In this document: positions 21,590-27,829 of the stretch, piece by piece | Layout of the letters: each line of letters begins with the position of its first letter | Numbering within the stretch: the first letter of the stretch is position 1 | Assembly: GCA_017397695.1 (NCBI GenBank) | Contig: JAFQIF010000053.1 | Span: forward strand, 1 to 27,829 | From: Clostridia bacterium | GTDB taxonomy: Bacteria; Bacillota_A; Clostridia; Christensenellales; Aristaeellaceae | Direction of reading: 5' to 3' | DNA length: 27,829 nt | Position numbers and translations under genes: made by a program | Notes under the pieces: generated by a model | The model's database searches: none | Told to the model about the DNA's origin: nothing | The model's input: the letters and a program-made list of their open reading frames with translations, nothing else

Positions 21590-22546
21590 ATGAATCCGAA
21601 TAACACGCTGTACATCGTCGTTCCCTGCTATAAGGAGCAGGAGGTGCTGCCGGAGACCAGCAAGCGCCTGAAGGAAAAGGTACTCGCGCTGCGCGCGCAG
21701 GGCAAGATCAGCGACAAGAGCCGCATCATGTTCGTCAACGACGGCTCCAGCGACAACACCTGGCCGATCATCTCCCAGCTGCATGAGCAGGAGCCGGAGG
21801 TTTTTTCCGGCGTGAATCTCTCCCGCAACCGCGGTCATCAGAACGCGCTGCTGGCGGGCCTGATGACGGCGGTCAATTATGCCGATATGATCGTGTCCAT
21901 GGATGCGGACCTGCAGGACGACATCAATGCCGTGGACGGCATGGTGGATGCATATCACGAGGGGTTTGAGGTGGTATACGGCGTGCGCTCCAAGCGCGAT
22001 ACCGATACCTTCTTCAAGCGCTTCACCGCCGAGGGTTTCTATAAGGTGATGAAGGCCCTGGGCGTGGATATCGTCTTCAATCATGCGGATTACCGACTGA
22101 TGAGCCGCCGAGCGGTTGAAGGCCTGGCGCAGTTCAAGGAGGTCAATCTGTTCCTGCGCGGCATCGTGCCGCAGATTGGCTACAAGTGGACGACGGTCAC
22201 CTATGAGCGTGCCGAGCGATTTGCCGGCGAGAGCAAGTATCCGCTTAAGAAGATGCTCGCCTTTGCGGCCGATGGCATCACGTCCTTCTCCGTCAAGCCG
22301 ATCCGTCTGGTGCTGACTGCGGGTGTAGTCGTTTTCCTGGTGAGCCTGATTATGCTGCTCTACGCGCTGATCTCCAAGCTCATGGGCAGCACCACTGCCG
22401 GCTGGACGAGCCTGATGGGTTCCATCTGGCTCATTGGCGGCATTCAGCTGCTGAGTCTGGGTGTTATCGGCGAATACATCGGCAAGATCTACAACGAGAC
22501 CAAGCGCCGTCCGCGCTTCATCATCGAGAGCGTACTCAACAAGTAA
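21590..22546 (+). CDS. Family 2 glycosyltransferase, GtrB/DPM1-like (polyprenyl-phosphate glycosyltransferase)
   Basis: A 318-residue enzyme. Residues 5-235 are a GT2 domain with V-P-C-Y-K-E (11-16), the nucleotide-sugar site F-V-N-D-G-S-S-D (48-55), the metal motif D-A-D-L-Q-D (105-110), and L-S-R-N-R-G-H-Q (77-84). Two hydrophobic helices (about 238-262 and 276-296) and a basic tail follow. This is the layout of GtrB, CsbB and YfdH, which load glucose or GlcNAc onto undecaprenyl phosphate at the inner face of the membrane. AAAGGAA lies just ahead of the ATG. It ends the rsmD-coaD run and is followed by a terminator hairpin. The sugar is unknown. Confidence 0.9.
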   Translation: MNPNNTLYIVVPCYKEQEVLPETSKRLKEKVLALRAQGKISDKSRIMFVNDGSSDNTWPIISQLHEQEPEVFSGVNLSRNRGHQNALLAGLMTAVNYADMIVSMDADLQDDINAVDGMVDAYHEGFEVVYGVRSKRDTDTFFKRFTAEGFYKVMKALGVDIVFNHADYRLMSRRAVEGLAQFKEVNLFLRGIVPQIGYKWTTVTYERAERFAGESKYPLKKMLAFAADGITSFSVKPIRLVLTAGVVVFLVSLIMLLYALISKLMGSTTAGWTSLMGSIWLIGGIQLLSLGVIGEYIGKIYNETKRRPRFIIESVLNK

Positions 22547-22569
22547 GCAGCCCGTAAGCGGGTTGTCCG

Positions 22570-22596
22570 GCTCCCCGATTCAGGGGAGCTTTCTTT
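22570..22596 (+). terminator. Terminator between the GtrB-like gene and mazG
   Basis: GCTCCCC (22570-22576) and GGGGAGC (22583-22589) form a perfect seven-pair stem with a six-base loop and a T-rich tail (TTTCTTTT). mazG begins 16 bases later, so some read-through is likely needed unless mazG has a promoter I cannot see. Confidence 0.8.
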
Positions 22597-22612
22597 TAAG
22601 GAGAAATAAACG

Positions 22613-23983
22613 ATGACCAAACAACACATCATAACCGTGGCGGCGCTCGGCCCGGACAGCGGCGATATGCTGACCATGGGCGCGCTGCGCGCCATGCAGC
22701 AGGCGGATGCGCTGGTGCTGCGCACGGCGCGCCATGGCGCTGCTGCGCTGCTGGATGAGCAGGGCATATCCTATCAGACGCTGGACGCGCTCTACGAGCG
22801 CTGTGAGGATTTTGACGAGCTGTGCGCTATGGCGTCTTCTGCGCTTATGCGCAAGGCCAAAACCGTGGAAAGGCTGTGCTATGCCGTCAGCGAACCGGGC
22901 AGCGATGCGACTGTGCGCGCTCTGGCAGAAAAGCTGGAGATGGATGTGACCCTGCGCGTGATCAGCGGCGTATCGATGGCCACAAACGCTGCCTGCGCAG
23001 TGATTCCCTACGGCGTGAACACGGAAAATCTGCGAACGGTGACGGCGCTTTCCGTAGAGGAGATGCGCGTGCAGGCGGATAGCCCGCAGGTGATTACCGA
23101 GATTGATAACTGTTACCTCGCGTCTGACGTCAAGCTCTGGCTCAGCGACCTGTTCGACGACGAGATGACGGTGTATTTCCTGGAGAACGCCGCCGAGCCG
23201 GGCGCCGTGGCCATGCCGATCCTGCTGTGCGATCTGGACAGACAGGCGCACTACGATCACAGGACGGCGGTTCTGGTGCCGCGCGTGAGCGTGTATGAGC
23301 GCAGCCGCGCGACATACGAGGATTTTGTCGAGGTGATCTCGCGCTTGCGCGGCCCAGGAGGATGCCCGTGGGACAGGGCGCAGACGCACCACACCCTGCG
23401 CCAGTACATGATCGAGGAAGCATGCGAGGCGGCAGAGGCTATGGACGGAGATGACGACCTCAAGATCGCTGACGAGCTGGGCGATGTGCTGCTGCAGGTG
23501 GTGCTCAACAGCTGTATCGGCGCGGAGCACAGGGCGTTTACCGACCGCGATGTAACGAGCATGGCTGCGCATAAGATGATCACGCGCCATGAGCATGTCT
23601 TTGGACGGGCAAAGGCCGAAAGCGCACAGGCTGTAACCTCCGTATGGGAGAATGCGAAAAAGAAGGAGCGCGGCGAGCAGAGCGCATACGAGCGCGCTGC
23701 GGATGTACCTTGCTCGCTGCCGGCGCTTATGCGCGCGCAGAAGATCGTGCGCAGACAGTGGCAGGCGAGAGAGGAGAAGCATGCGCCAAGCGAGGTGCTG
23801 CAGGATGCGCTTAGCGCCGTGCAGGCGCTGTGTGTGCAGGACGCGGGCGAGGAGCAGCTGGGTGCTGCGCTGGAGAGCCTGTGCGCCGCGGCGCACGCCA
23901 TGGATCTGGACGCGGAAACCGCGCTGCGCTCGGCGATTGCCAGGCGGCTCGAAAGACTCCGTAAGGAAGATAAAAAACCTTGA
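22613..23983 (+). CDS. mazG: MazG nucleoside triphosphate pyrophosphohydrolase with N-terminal methylase-like domain (YabN type)
   Basis: A 456-residue two-domain protein. Residues 4-225 resemble a tetrapyrrole (SAM-dependent) methylase domain as in B. subtilis YabN, but the usual glycine-rich V-P-G-H-P loop reads S-E-P-G-S-D (93-98), so cofactor binding may be lost. Residues 235-440 are a MazG domain with L-R-G-P-G-G-C-P-W-D (245-254), E-E-A-C-E-A (268-273) and D-E-L-G-D-V-L-L-Q (287-295), the metal-binding EExxE/ExxD set. MazG cleaves NTPs to NMP and pyrophosphate and clears aberrant nucleotides. AAGGAG (22598-22603) lies 9 bases before the ATG. An AT-rich gap and the HU gene follow. Confidence 0.92.
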   Translation: MTKQHIITVAALGPDSGDMLTMGALRAMQQADALVLRTARHGAAALLDEQGISYQTLDALYERCEDFDELCAMASSALMRKAKTVERLCYAVSEPGSDATVRALAEKLEMDVTLRVISGVSMATNAACAVIPYGVNTENLRTVTALSVEEMRVQADSPQVITEIDNCYLASDVKLWLSDLFDDEMTVYFLENAAEPGAVAMPILLCDLDRQAHYDHRTAVLVPRVSVYERSRATYEDFVEVISRLRGPGGCPWDRAQTHHTLRQYMIEEACEAAEAMDGDDDLKIADELGDVLLQVVLNSCIGAEHRAFTDRDVTSMAAHKMITRHEHVFGRAKAESAQAVTSVWENAKKKERGEQSAYERAADVPCSLPALMRAQKIVRRQWQAREEKHAPSEVLQDALSAVQALCVQDAGEEQLGAALESLCAAAHAMDLDAETALRSAIARRLERLRKEDKKP

Positions 23984-24021
23984 TTTTTTCAAGAAAATTT
24001 CACGAAAAGACATGTTTCCTC

Positions 24022-24050
24022 TTGCGTGAATGCATGAAAGCATGTAGAAT
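24022..24050 (+). promoter_or_regulatory. Promoter of the HU gene
   Basis: TTGCGT (24022-24027), a 17-base spacer and TAGAAT (24045-24050). An AT-rich, A-tract segment (23975-24010) lies just upstream and could act as an UP element. Confidence 0.65.
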
Positions 24051-24125
24051 ATGGTTTAGTCGTCTTCCGGCTGCCAAGGCTGAGTGCAGCGTGGAGTGAC
24101 TCTTTTGAAGGAGGATAATTGTACC

Positions 24126-24401
24126 ATGAATAAGAATGAACTGAGTGCGGCGATCGCCGCGAAGGCCGGCCTGACCCGCAAGGATGCCGAGGCCGCCATC
24201 TGCGCGATGAGCGATATCATCGCTGAGAGCCTCAAGAACGGCGAGAAAGTCCAGATCGTGGGCTTCGGCGCGTTCGAGGTGAAGGAGCGCCCGGCGCGCA
24301 AGGCGCGCAACCCGAAGACCGGTGAAGAGATCCAGATCGGCGCTCGCCGTTCCCCGATGTTCAAGCCGGGCAAGAGCCTCAAGGAAGCTGTCGAGGGCTA
24401 A
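24126..24401 (+). CDS. DNA-binding protein HU
   Basis: A 91-residue nucleoid protein of the HU/IHF family, which binds and bends DNA as a dimer. The N-terminal helices M-N-K-N-E-L, the turn G-F-G-A-F (46-50), and the DNA-binding arm with R-N-P-K-T-G-E (61-67) are standard. The arm continues with A-R-R-S-P-M-F-K-P-G-K. The ATG at 24126 gives the usual N-terminus; AAGGAGG (24108-24114) is 11 bases upstream, and an earlier in-frame ATG (24084) is unlikely. It has its own promoter and terminator. Codon choice (mostly C- or G-ending) suggests strong expression. Confidence 0.97.
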   Translation: MNKNELSAAIAAKAGLTRKDAEAAICAMSDIIAESLKNGEKVQIVGFGAFEVKERPARKARNPKTGEEIQIGARRSPMFKPGKSLKEAVEG

Positions 24402-24409
24402 GAGAAAAC

Positions 24410-24437
24410 TCCCGGGAGAAATCCCGGGATTCTTTTT
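24410..24437 (+). terminator. Terminator of the HU gene
   Basis: TCCCGGG (24410-24416) and CCCGGGA (24423-24429) form a perfect stem with a six-base loop, followed by TTCTTTTT. Confidence 0.9.
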
Positions 24438-24451
24438 ACTTTACGGGAAAT

Positions 24452-24468
24452 TGCGCAAAACATGCGCA
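24452..24468. promoter_or_regulatory. Inverted repeat upstream of the first AEC transporter gene
   Basis: TGCGCA (24452-24457) and TGCGCA (24463-24468) are separated by five bases. Each half is itself a palindrome. It lies about 80 bases ahead of the transporter ATG in a gap without a clear promoter. It could be an operator, but it may be chance. Confidence 0.3.
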
Positions 24469-24549
24469 GCAAGCACACAGAAACTTCAGACATGAAGAGC
24501 TTTTTGGAAGCGGGCGCATCGCTGGCCGCTTTATGATGAGGAAAAATAT

Positions 24550-25467
24550 ATGTCATATCTGGTAAAGCCGATGAGCTACGTGCTGGTCATCATGCTGGGC
24601 TATCTGCTCAAGCGTGCAGGATTTCTCAGCCGTCAGGACCAGCAGACCCTTTCCAAGGTCATGTTCAATATCACGCTGCCCTGTACCATCATTCAGGGGT
24701 TTTCGGGATTTGAGCGCGATACCCGTCTTTTCTGGCTGGTGGGCGTGGGCTTTGTGTGCGCTGCTCTGCCGATGGTGCTTATGTACTTGGCGACGCATGG
24801 CGTGGAAAAGCGCCTGCGCGCCTATCGCATGCTCAATATCGGCGGCTATAATGTTGGCTGCTTTTCGCTGCCGCTGCTGGAGGCGTTCTTCGGCAGCGCG
24901 TGCGTGGTGCCGGCGTTCATGTTTGATACGGGCAACGCCGTGATGATGACCGGCGGCTCCTATGCGATGACCTCTACGCTGCTCAAAACCGGCGGAGAGC
25001 AGAAGGAAACGGCAGGGGATATCCTGCTCAAATTTCTCAAATCCCTGCCGTTTGACACGTATATGGTCATGTTTACCATGGTGCTGTTGAACGTCGATCT
25101 GCCCGATCTGCTCTTCTCGCTTACCAAGCCTGCGGGGCAGGCAAATGGCTTTCTGGCGATGCTGATTATCGGTCTCATGTTTGAGCCGCTGGGCGATCCG
25201 GCATTGATCCGCGAAACGGCCAGAGAGATGGCCTGTCGCTATGCGTTTGCTGCGGCGTCGGCTGCGGCATGTTATTTCCTGACGCCGTTTGATCTGGCTG
25301 TGCGCCAGACGCTGGCGGTGCTCTGCTTTGCGCCGCTGAGCAGCCTCGCGCCGATCTATACGGCCCGCTGCGGCGGCGATACGGCGCTGGCTGGATTTAC
25401 CAATTCGGTTTCGATTGCCATCAGCCTGGTATGTATGATGGCGCTGTCGATGTTCTTTGTCATATAA
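24550..25467 (+). CDS. AEC family transporter (auxin efflux carrier-like), first copy
   Basis: A 305-residue membrane protein with about ten helices in two halves. N-terminal G-Y-L-L-K-R-A-G (19-26), then L-P-C-T-I-I (43-48) and a mid-protein N-x-G-x-x-x-x-P stretch (N-V-G-C-F-S-L-P) are typical of bacterial AEC proteins, which export or exchange organic acids such as malate. The substrate cannot be told. GAGGAA lies 8 bases before the ATG. A similar protein is encoded at 26692, and the two flank a DUF362 ferredoxin gene. Confidence 0.9.
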   Translation: MSYLVKPMSYVLVIMLGYLLKRAGFLSRQDQQTLSKVMFNITLPCTIIQGFSGFERDTRLFWLVGVGFVCAALPMVLMYLATHGVEKRLRAYRMLNIGGYNVGCFSLPLLEAFFGSACVVPAFMFDTGNAVMMTGGSYAMTSTLLKTGGEQKETAGDILLKFLKSLPFDTYMVMFTMVLLNVDLPDLLFSLTKPAGQANGFLAMLIIGLMFEPLGDPALIRETAREMACRYAFAAASAAACYFLTPFDLAVRQTLAVLCFAPLSSLAPIYTARCGGDTALAGFTNSVSIAISLVCMMALSMFFVI

Positions 25468-25478
25468 GCATACGGTGC

Positions 25479-25507
25479 TTGACGCAGATGCGCTTTAAGG
25501 GTAATAT
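25479..25507 (+). promoter_or_regulatory. Promoter of the DUF362 / second AEC operon
   Basis: TTGACG (25479-25484), a 17-base spacer and TAATAT (25502-25507), 39 bases before the DUF362 ATG. The -35 box overlaps the end of a small hairpin (AAGCA/TGCTT, 25466-25480) that follows the first AEC gene. Confidence 0.7.
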
Positions 25508-25545
25508 AGATTTATCAACGTATATGGGACATGGAGGGAAATACC

Positions 25546-26676
25546 ATGGAAAAGGCAAAGGTCTATTTTACGGATTTCCGTACGGTTGCCAATGGTGATG
25601 GCCTGACCAACAAGCTCAAGAAGCTGATCCGCAAGGCGGGTATCGGCAATATTGATATGGAAGGCAAGTTTGTGGCGATCAAGATGCACTTTGGCGAGCA
25701 GGGCAACCTGAGCTTCCTGCGCCCGAACTATGCGCGTGCGGTGGCGGATGTGGTCAAGGAGCTGGGCGGCAAGCCCTATCTGACCGACTGCAACACGCTC
25801 TATCCGGGCAGCCGCAAGAATGCGCTGGAGCACCTGCAGTGCGCCTGGGAGAACGGCTTTACCGCGCTGACCGTGGGCTGTCCGATTCTCATCGGCGACG
25901 GCCTGCGCGGCACGGACGACGTGCTTGTGCCGGTTCATGGCGGCGAATATGTGAAGGAAGCGAAGATCGGCCGCGCTGTGATGGATGCGGATATCTTCAT
26001 CAGCCTGACGCACTTTAAGGGCCACGAGTCTACGGGCTTTGGCGGCGCGATCAAGAATATCGGCATGGGCTGCGGTTCCCGTGCGGGCAAGAGCGAGCAG
26101 CACAACGACGGCAAGCCGGTGGTCGAGGAATACGATTGCCGTGGCTGCAAGCTCTGCCAGAAGCTGTGCGCCAACGACGGCCTGATCTTCAATGAGGAAA
26201 CCCGCAAGATGCGCATCAACCCGGACAAGTGCCTGGGCTGCGGCCGCTGCATCGGCGCGTGTAACTTTGACGCGATCCACTTTGTCAGCGACAATGCGAA
26301 TGCCGTGCTCAACTGCCGTATGGCCGAGTACGCGAAGGCGGTTGTGGATGGGCGCCCGAATTTCCATATCTCGCTGGTGCAGGATATCTCTCCGAACTGC
26401 GATTGCCATTGTGAGAACGACGCGCCGATCCTGCCGGATATCGGCATGTTCGCCTCCTTCGATCCGCTTGCGCTGGATCAGGCCTGTGTGGATGCCTGCC
26501 TGAAGCAGCAGCCGCTGCCGGGCAGCCAGCTCTGGGATAACCTCAAGAAGCCGGGCTTTGCGGACTGGGGCGATCCGTTCACCAATTCCACGCCGAATTC
26601 CGAGTGGCGTTCCTGCCTGGATCATGCGGAGAAGATCGGCCTGGGCGTGCGCGAGTACGAGATTATCAATCTGTAA
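25546..26676 (+). CDS. DUF362 domain protein with two [4Fe-4S] ferredoxin clusters
   Basis: A 376-residue cytoplasmic iron-sulfur protein. Residues 1-190 and about 270-370 form a DUF362 domain (K-M-H-F-G-E near 46-51, L-R-P near 58, H-F-K-G-H-x-x-T-G-F-G-G-A-I-K-N at 156-171). A ferredoxin insert carries two full CxxCxxCxxxC sets: Cys198, 201, 204, 208 and Cys229, 232, 235, 239. Three more cysteines (285, 287, 289) cluster at N-C-D-C-H-C, and others at 314, 318 and 357, so a third metal site is possible. Members are presumed redox proteins, but no reaction is established that I know of. GGAGGG (25533-25538) lies 7 bases before the ATG. The second AEC gene follows after 15 bases in the same transcript. 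Confidence 0.9.
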   Translation: MEKAKVYFTDFRTVANGDGLTNKLKKLIRKAGIGNIDMEGKFVAIKMHFGEQGNLSFLRPNYARAVADVVKELGGKPYLTDCNTLYPGSRKNALEHLQCAWENGFTALTVGCPILIGDGLRGTDDVLVPVHGGEYVKEAKIGRAVMDADIFISLTHFKGHESTGFGGAIKNIGMGCGSRAGKSEQHNDGKPVVEEYDCRGCKLCQKLCANDGLIFNEETRKMRINPDKCLGCGRCIGACNFDAIHFVSDNANAVLNCRMAEYAKAVVDGRPNFHISLVQDISPNCDCHCENDAPILPDIGMFASFDPLALDQACVDACLKQQPLPGSQLWDNLKKPGFADWGDPFTNSTPNSEWRSCLDHAEKIGLGVREYEIINL

Positions 26677-26691
26677 GAAGGCGAAAGACGT

Positions 26692-27600
26692 ATGCTGGAT
26701 ATTGTCATGCGTGCGGGCAGCTTTATTGCGATCATCTTTCTGGGGTATCTGCTCAAGAAGATTGGCGTATTCAAGCAGGAGGACTTTGGCGTTCTGTCCA
26801 AAATCGCCATCCGCATTACGCTGCCCTGTGCAATTATCGTCAGCTTTAACGGCAAGCAGATCGATCCGTCGCTGCTGGGTCTGCCGTTGATTGCGCTCGC
26901 CTGCGGTGCGGTATATGTGAGCGCGGGATACCTGCTGGGGAAGAAAAGACGGCGTGAGCAGCAGGCCTTTGATATGGTGAACCTGGCCGGCTACAACATC
27001 GGTAACTTCACCATTCCCTTTGCACAGAGTTTTCTGGGCCCGATGGCGGTTATCGCCATCAGCATCTTTGACATCGGCAATGCGATGGTGTGCCTGGGCG
27101 GCGCGTACAGCATGGCCTGCATGGTTAAGGATGGCAGCCGGTTTTCTCTCAAGCGCGTTGTGCGTGCACTGATGCGTTCGGTTCCCTTTGTTGTGTACAT
27201 GATCGTGCTGCCGATGAGCTTGCTGCACATTCCTACGCCGAAATTTGTGCTCTCCGTGGCGGAGATTGGCAGCAGCGCCAATGCGTTTGCTGCGATGCTG
27301 ATGATCGGCGTCGGCTTCAAGCTGGAGGCCAAGCGTGAGCAGCTGATGACCATTGCGCGTATTGTTGCAATGCGCTATGCGGCGGCAACGGTGTTTGCGT
27401 TGATCTTCTTCTTTGTGCTGCCGTTTGCACTGGAGATCCGTCAGGCGCTGGTGATTCTGGCGTTTGCGCCGATCGGCGCGGCGGTGCCGGGCTTTGTGGG
27501 CGAGATGGGTGGAGATATTGGTCTGTCCAGCGCGATCAATTCGATTTGTATGGTCATCAGCATTACGATCATCGTATCGCTGCTGTTGGTGATGCTGTAA
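26692..27600 (+). CDS. AEC family transporter (auxin efflux carrier-like), second copy
   Basis: A 302-residue membrane protein with about ten helices, of the same family as the protein at 24550: G-Y-L-L-K-K-I-G, L-S-K-I-A-I-R-I-T-L-P-C-A-I-I, and a mid-protein N-I-G-N-F-T-I-P segment are shared. The two differ over most of their length, so they are old paralogues rather than a recent duplication. It probably carries an organic anion. AAGGCG lies about 9 bases before the ATG. It is co-transcribed with the DUF362 gene and ends at a strong terminator. Confidence 0.9.
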   Translation: MLDIVMRAGSFIAIIFLGYLLKKIGVFKQEDFGVLSKIAIRITLPCAIIVSFNGKQIDPSLLGLPLIALACGAVYVSAGYLLGKKRRREQQAFDMVNLAGYNIGNFTIPFAQSFLGPMAVIAISIFDIGNAMVCLGGAYSMACMVKDGSRFSLKRVVRALMRSVPFVVYMIVLPMSLLHIPTPKFVLSVAEIGSSANAFAAMLMIGVGFKLEAKREQLMTIARIVAMRYAAATVFALIFFFVLPFALEIRQALVILAFAPIGAAVPGFVGEMGGDIGLSSAINSICMVISITIIVSLLLVML

Positions 27601-27613
27601 GGGATTTTCAGAT

Positions 27614-27643
27614 GGGCTCTTCCATGAGGAAGGGCCCTTTTTT
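27614..27643 (+). terminator. Terminator of the DUF362 / AEC operon
   Basis: GGGCTCTTCC (27614-27623) pairs with GGAAGGGCCC (27628-27637) around the loop ATGA, followed by six T. It begins 14 bases past the stop codon. Confidence 0.93.
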
Positions 27644-27654
27644 CATGGAGAAAA

Positions 27655-27770
27655 GGGATAGAAAGTTCATTAAAGAATCTTGAAACCGCCGCGAAGCGAA
27701 GAAGGGTCAAGGGATGAAATCCCTTGTCAGGGGCTTGGGGATGAAATCCCCAACGTAACCCAATCGAAGA
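27655..27770 (+). repeat. Copy C (longest) of the intergenic double-hairpin repeat
   Basis: It opens with TAGAAAGTTCATTAA (27659-27673), shared with 8741-8755, and continues with CGCGAAGCGAAGAAGGG (27690-27706), shared with 12963-12979. Then come hairpin 1, CAAGGGAT-GAA-ATCCCTTG (27708-27726), and hairpin 2, TTGGGGAT-GAA-ATCCCCAA (27735-27753), followed by CGT as in copy B. It contains no open frame of note. It begins just past the operon terminator. Confidence 0.8.
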
Positions 27771-27779
27771 AAAAAGCAA

Positions 27780-27815
27780 GAATCGGAGCGGAGCCGAAGG
27801 CGACAATTACGATTC
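27780..27815. repeat. Inverted repeat at the window end
   Basis: GAATCG (27780-27785) and CGATTC (27810-27815) can pair around a GC-rich 24-base centre. It directly follows copy C of the repeat and may be a further part of that element, but the window ends 14 bases later. Confidence 0.4.
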
Positions 27816-27829
27816 CGGTACAGATTGAA

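Noticed and set aside
27708..27753. CRISPR array suggested by repeated GATGAAATC
   Set aside because: There are only two units, each a complete short hairpin, with an eight-base gap and no cas genes; it is part of the intergenic repeat.

Overview
The window is ordinary-looking, gene-dense chromosome from a GC-rich, Gram-positive, probably anaerobic bacterium. Class Clostridia is the best guess. The evidence is strong AAGGAGG-type ribosome sites, near-consensus sigma-A promoters, families typical of Firmicutes (YfhO, YkvI, YabN-type MazG, HU, RecO/Sir2), a glycyl-radical tail protein related to anaerobic ribonucleotide reductase, and a DUF362 ferredoxin. I cannot name the genus. I see no phage genes, transposases or CRISPR arrays. 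No gap between genes exceeds 300 bases.

Layout: tRNA-Ala(CGC) on the minus strand (1-75); a ZIP metal transporter behind a consensus promoter with a Fur-type operator, then a CcdA-thioredoxin fusion (273-2466); an operon of YjdF-like membrane protein, recO and a sirtuin (2604-4920); a convergent YfhO-type glycosyltransferase (4949-7291); a divergent DUF2130 protein (7440-8726); a 90-residue NrdD-like protein and trpS, both on the minus strand (8840-10249); an operon of GT2-GtrA fusion, CPBP protease and rlmH (10493-12938); a ProB-like kinase with a PHP phosphatase (13067-14688), convergent with a P-loop nucleoside kinase (14666-15253); a zinc-ribbon membrane protein (15397-15810); a YkvI-type transporter on the minus strand (15975-16985); alr, 5-formyl-THF cyclo-ligase and an unknown membrane protein (17120-19651); rsmD, coaD, a coiled-coil protein, a GtrB-like glycosyltransferase and mazG (19758-23983); an HU gene (24126-24401); and two AEC transporters flanking a DUF362 ferredoxin protein (24550-27600).

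How genes may work together: YfhO, the GT2-GtrA fusion and the GtrB-like enzyme together supply each role of the known three-component (undecaprenyl-phosphate sugar / flippase / GT-C) glycosylation systems, although they are not adjacent. Alr and these enzymes point to cell-envelope work. MazG, RecO and the sirtuin belong to genome and nucleotide maintenance. RsmD, RlmH, TrpS and tRNA-Ala belong to translation.

The most interesting items are the stand-alone NrdD-like glycyl-radical tail protein; an intergenic repeat with two hairpins whose stems change in a compensatory way between copies; the AEC-DUF362-AEC cluster; the metal-operator-controlled ZIP gene; and DUF2130 as a possible PD-(D/E)XK-like nuclease. 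I do not see a clear multi-gene novel defence or biosynthetic system.
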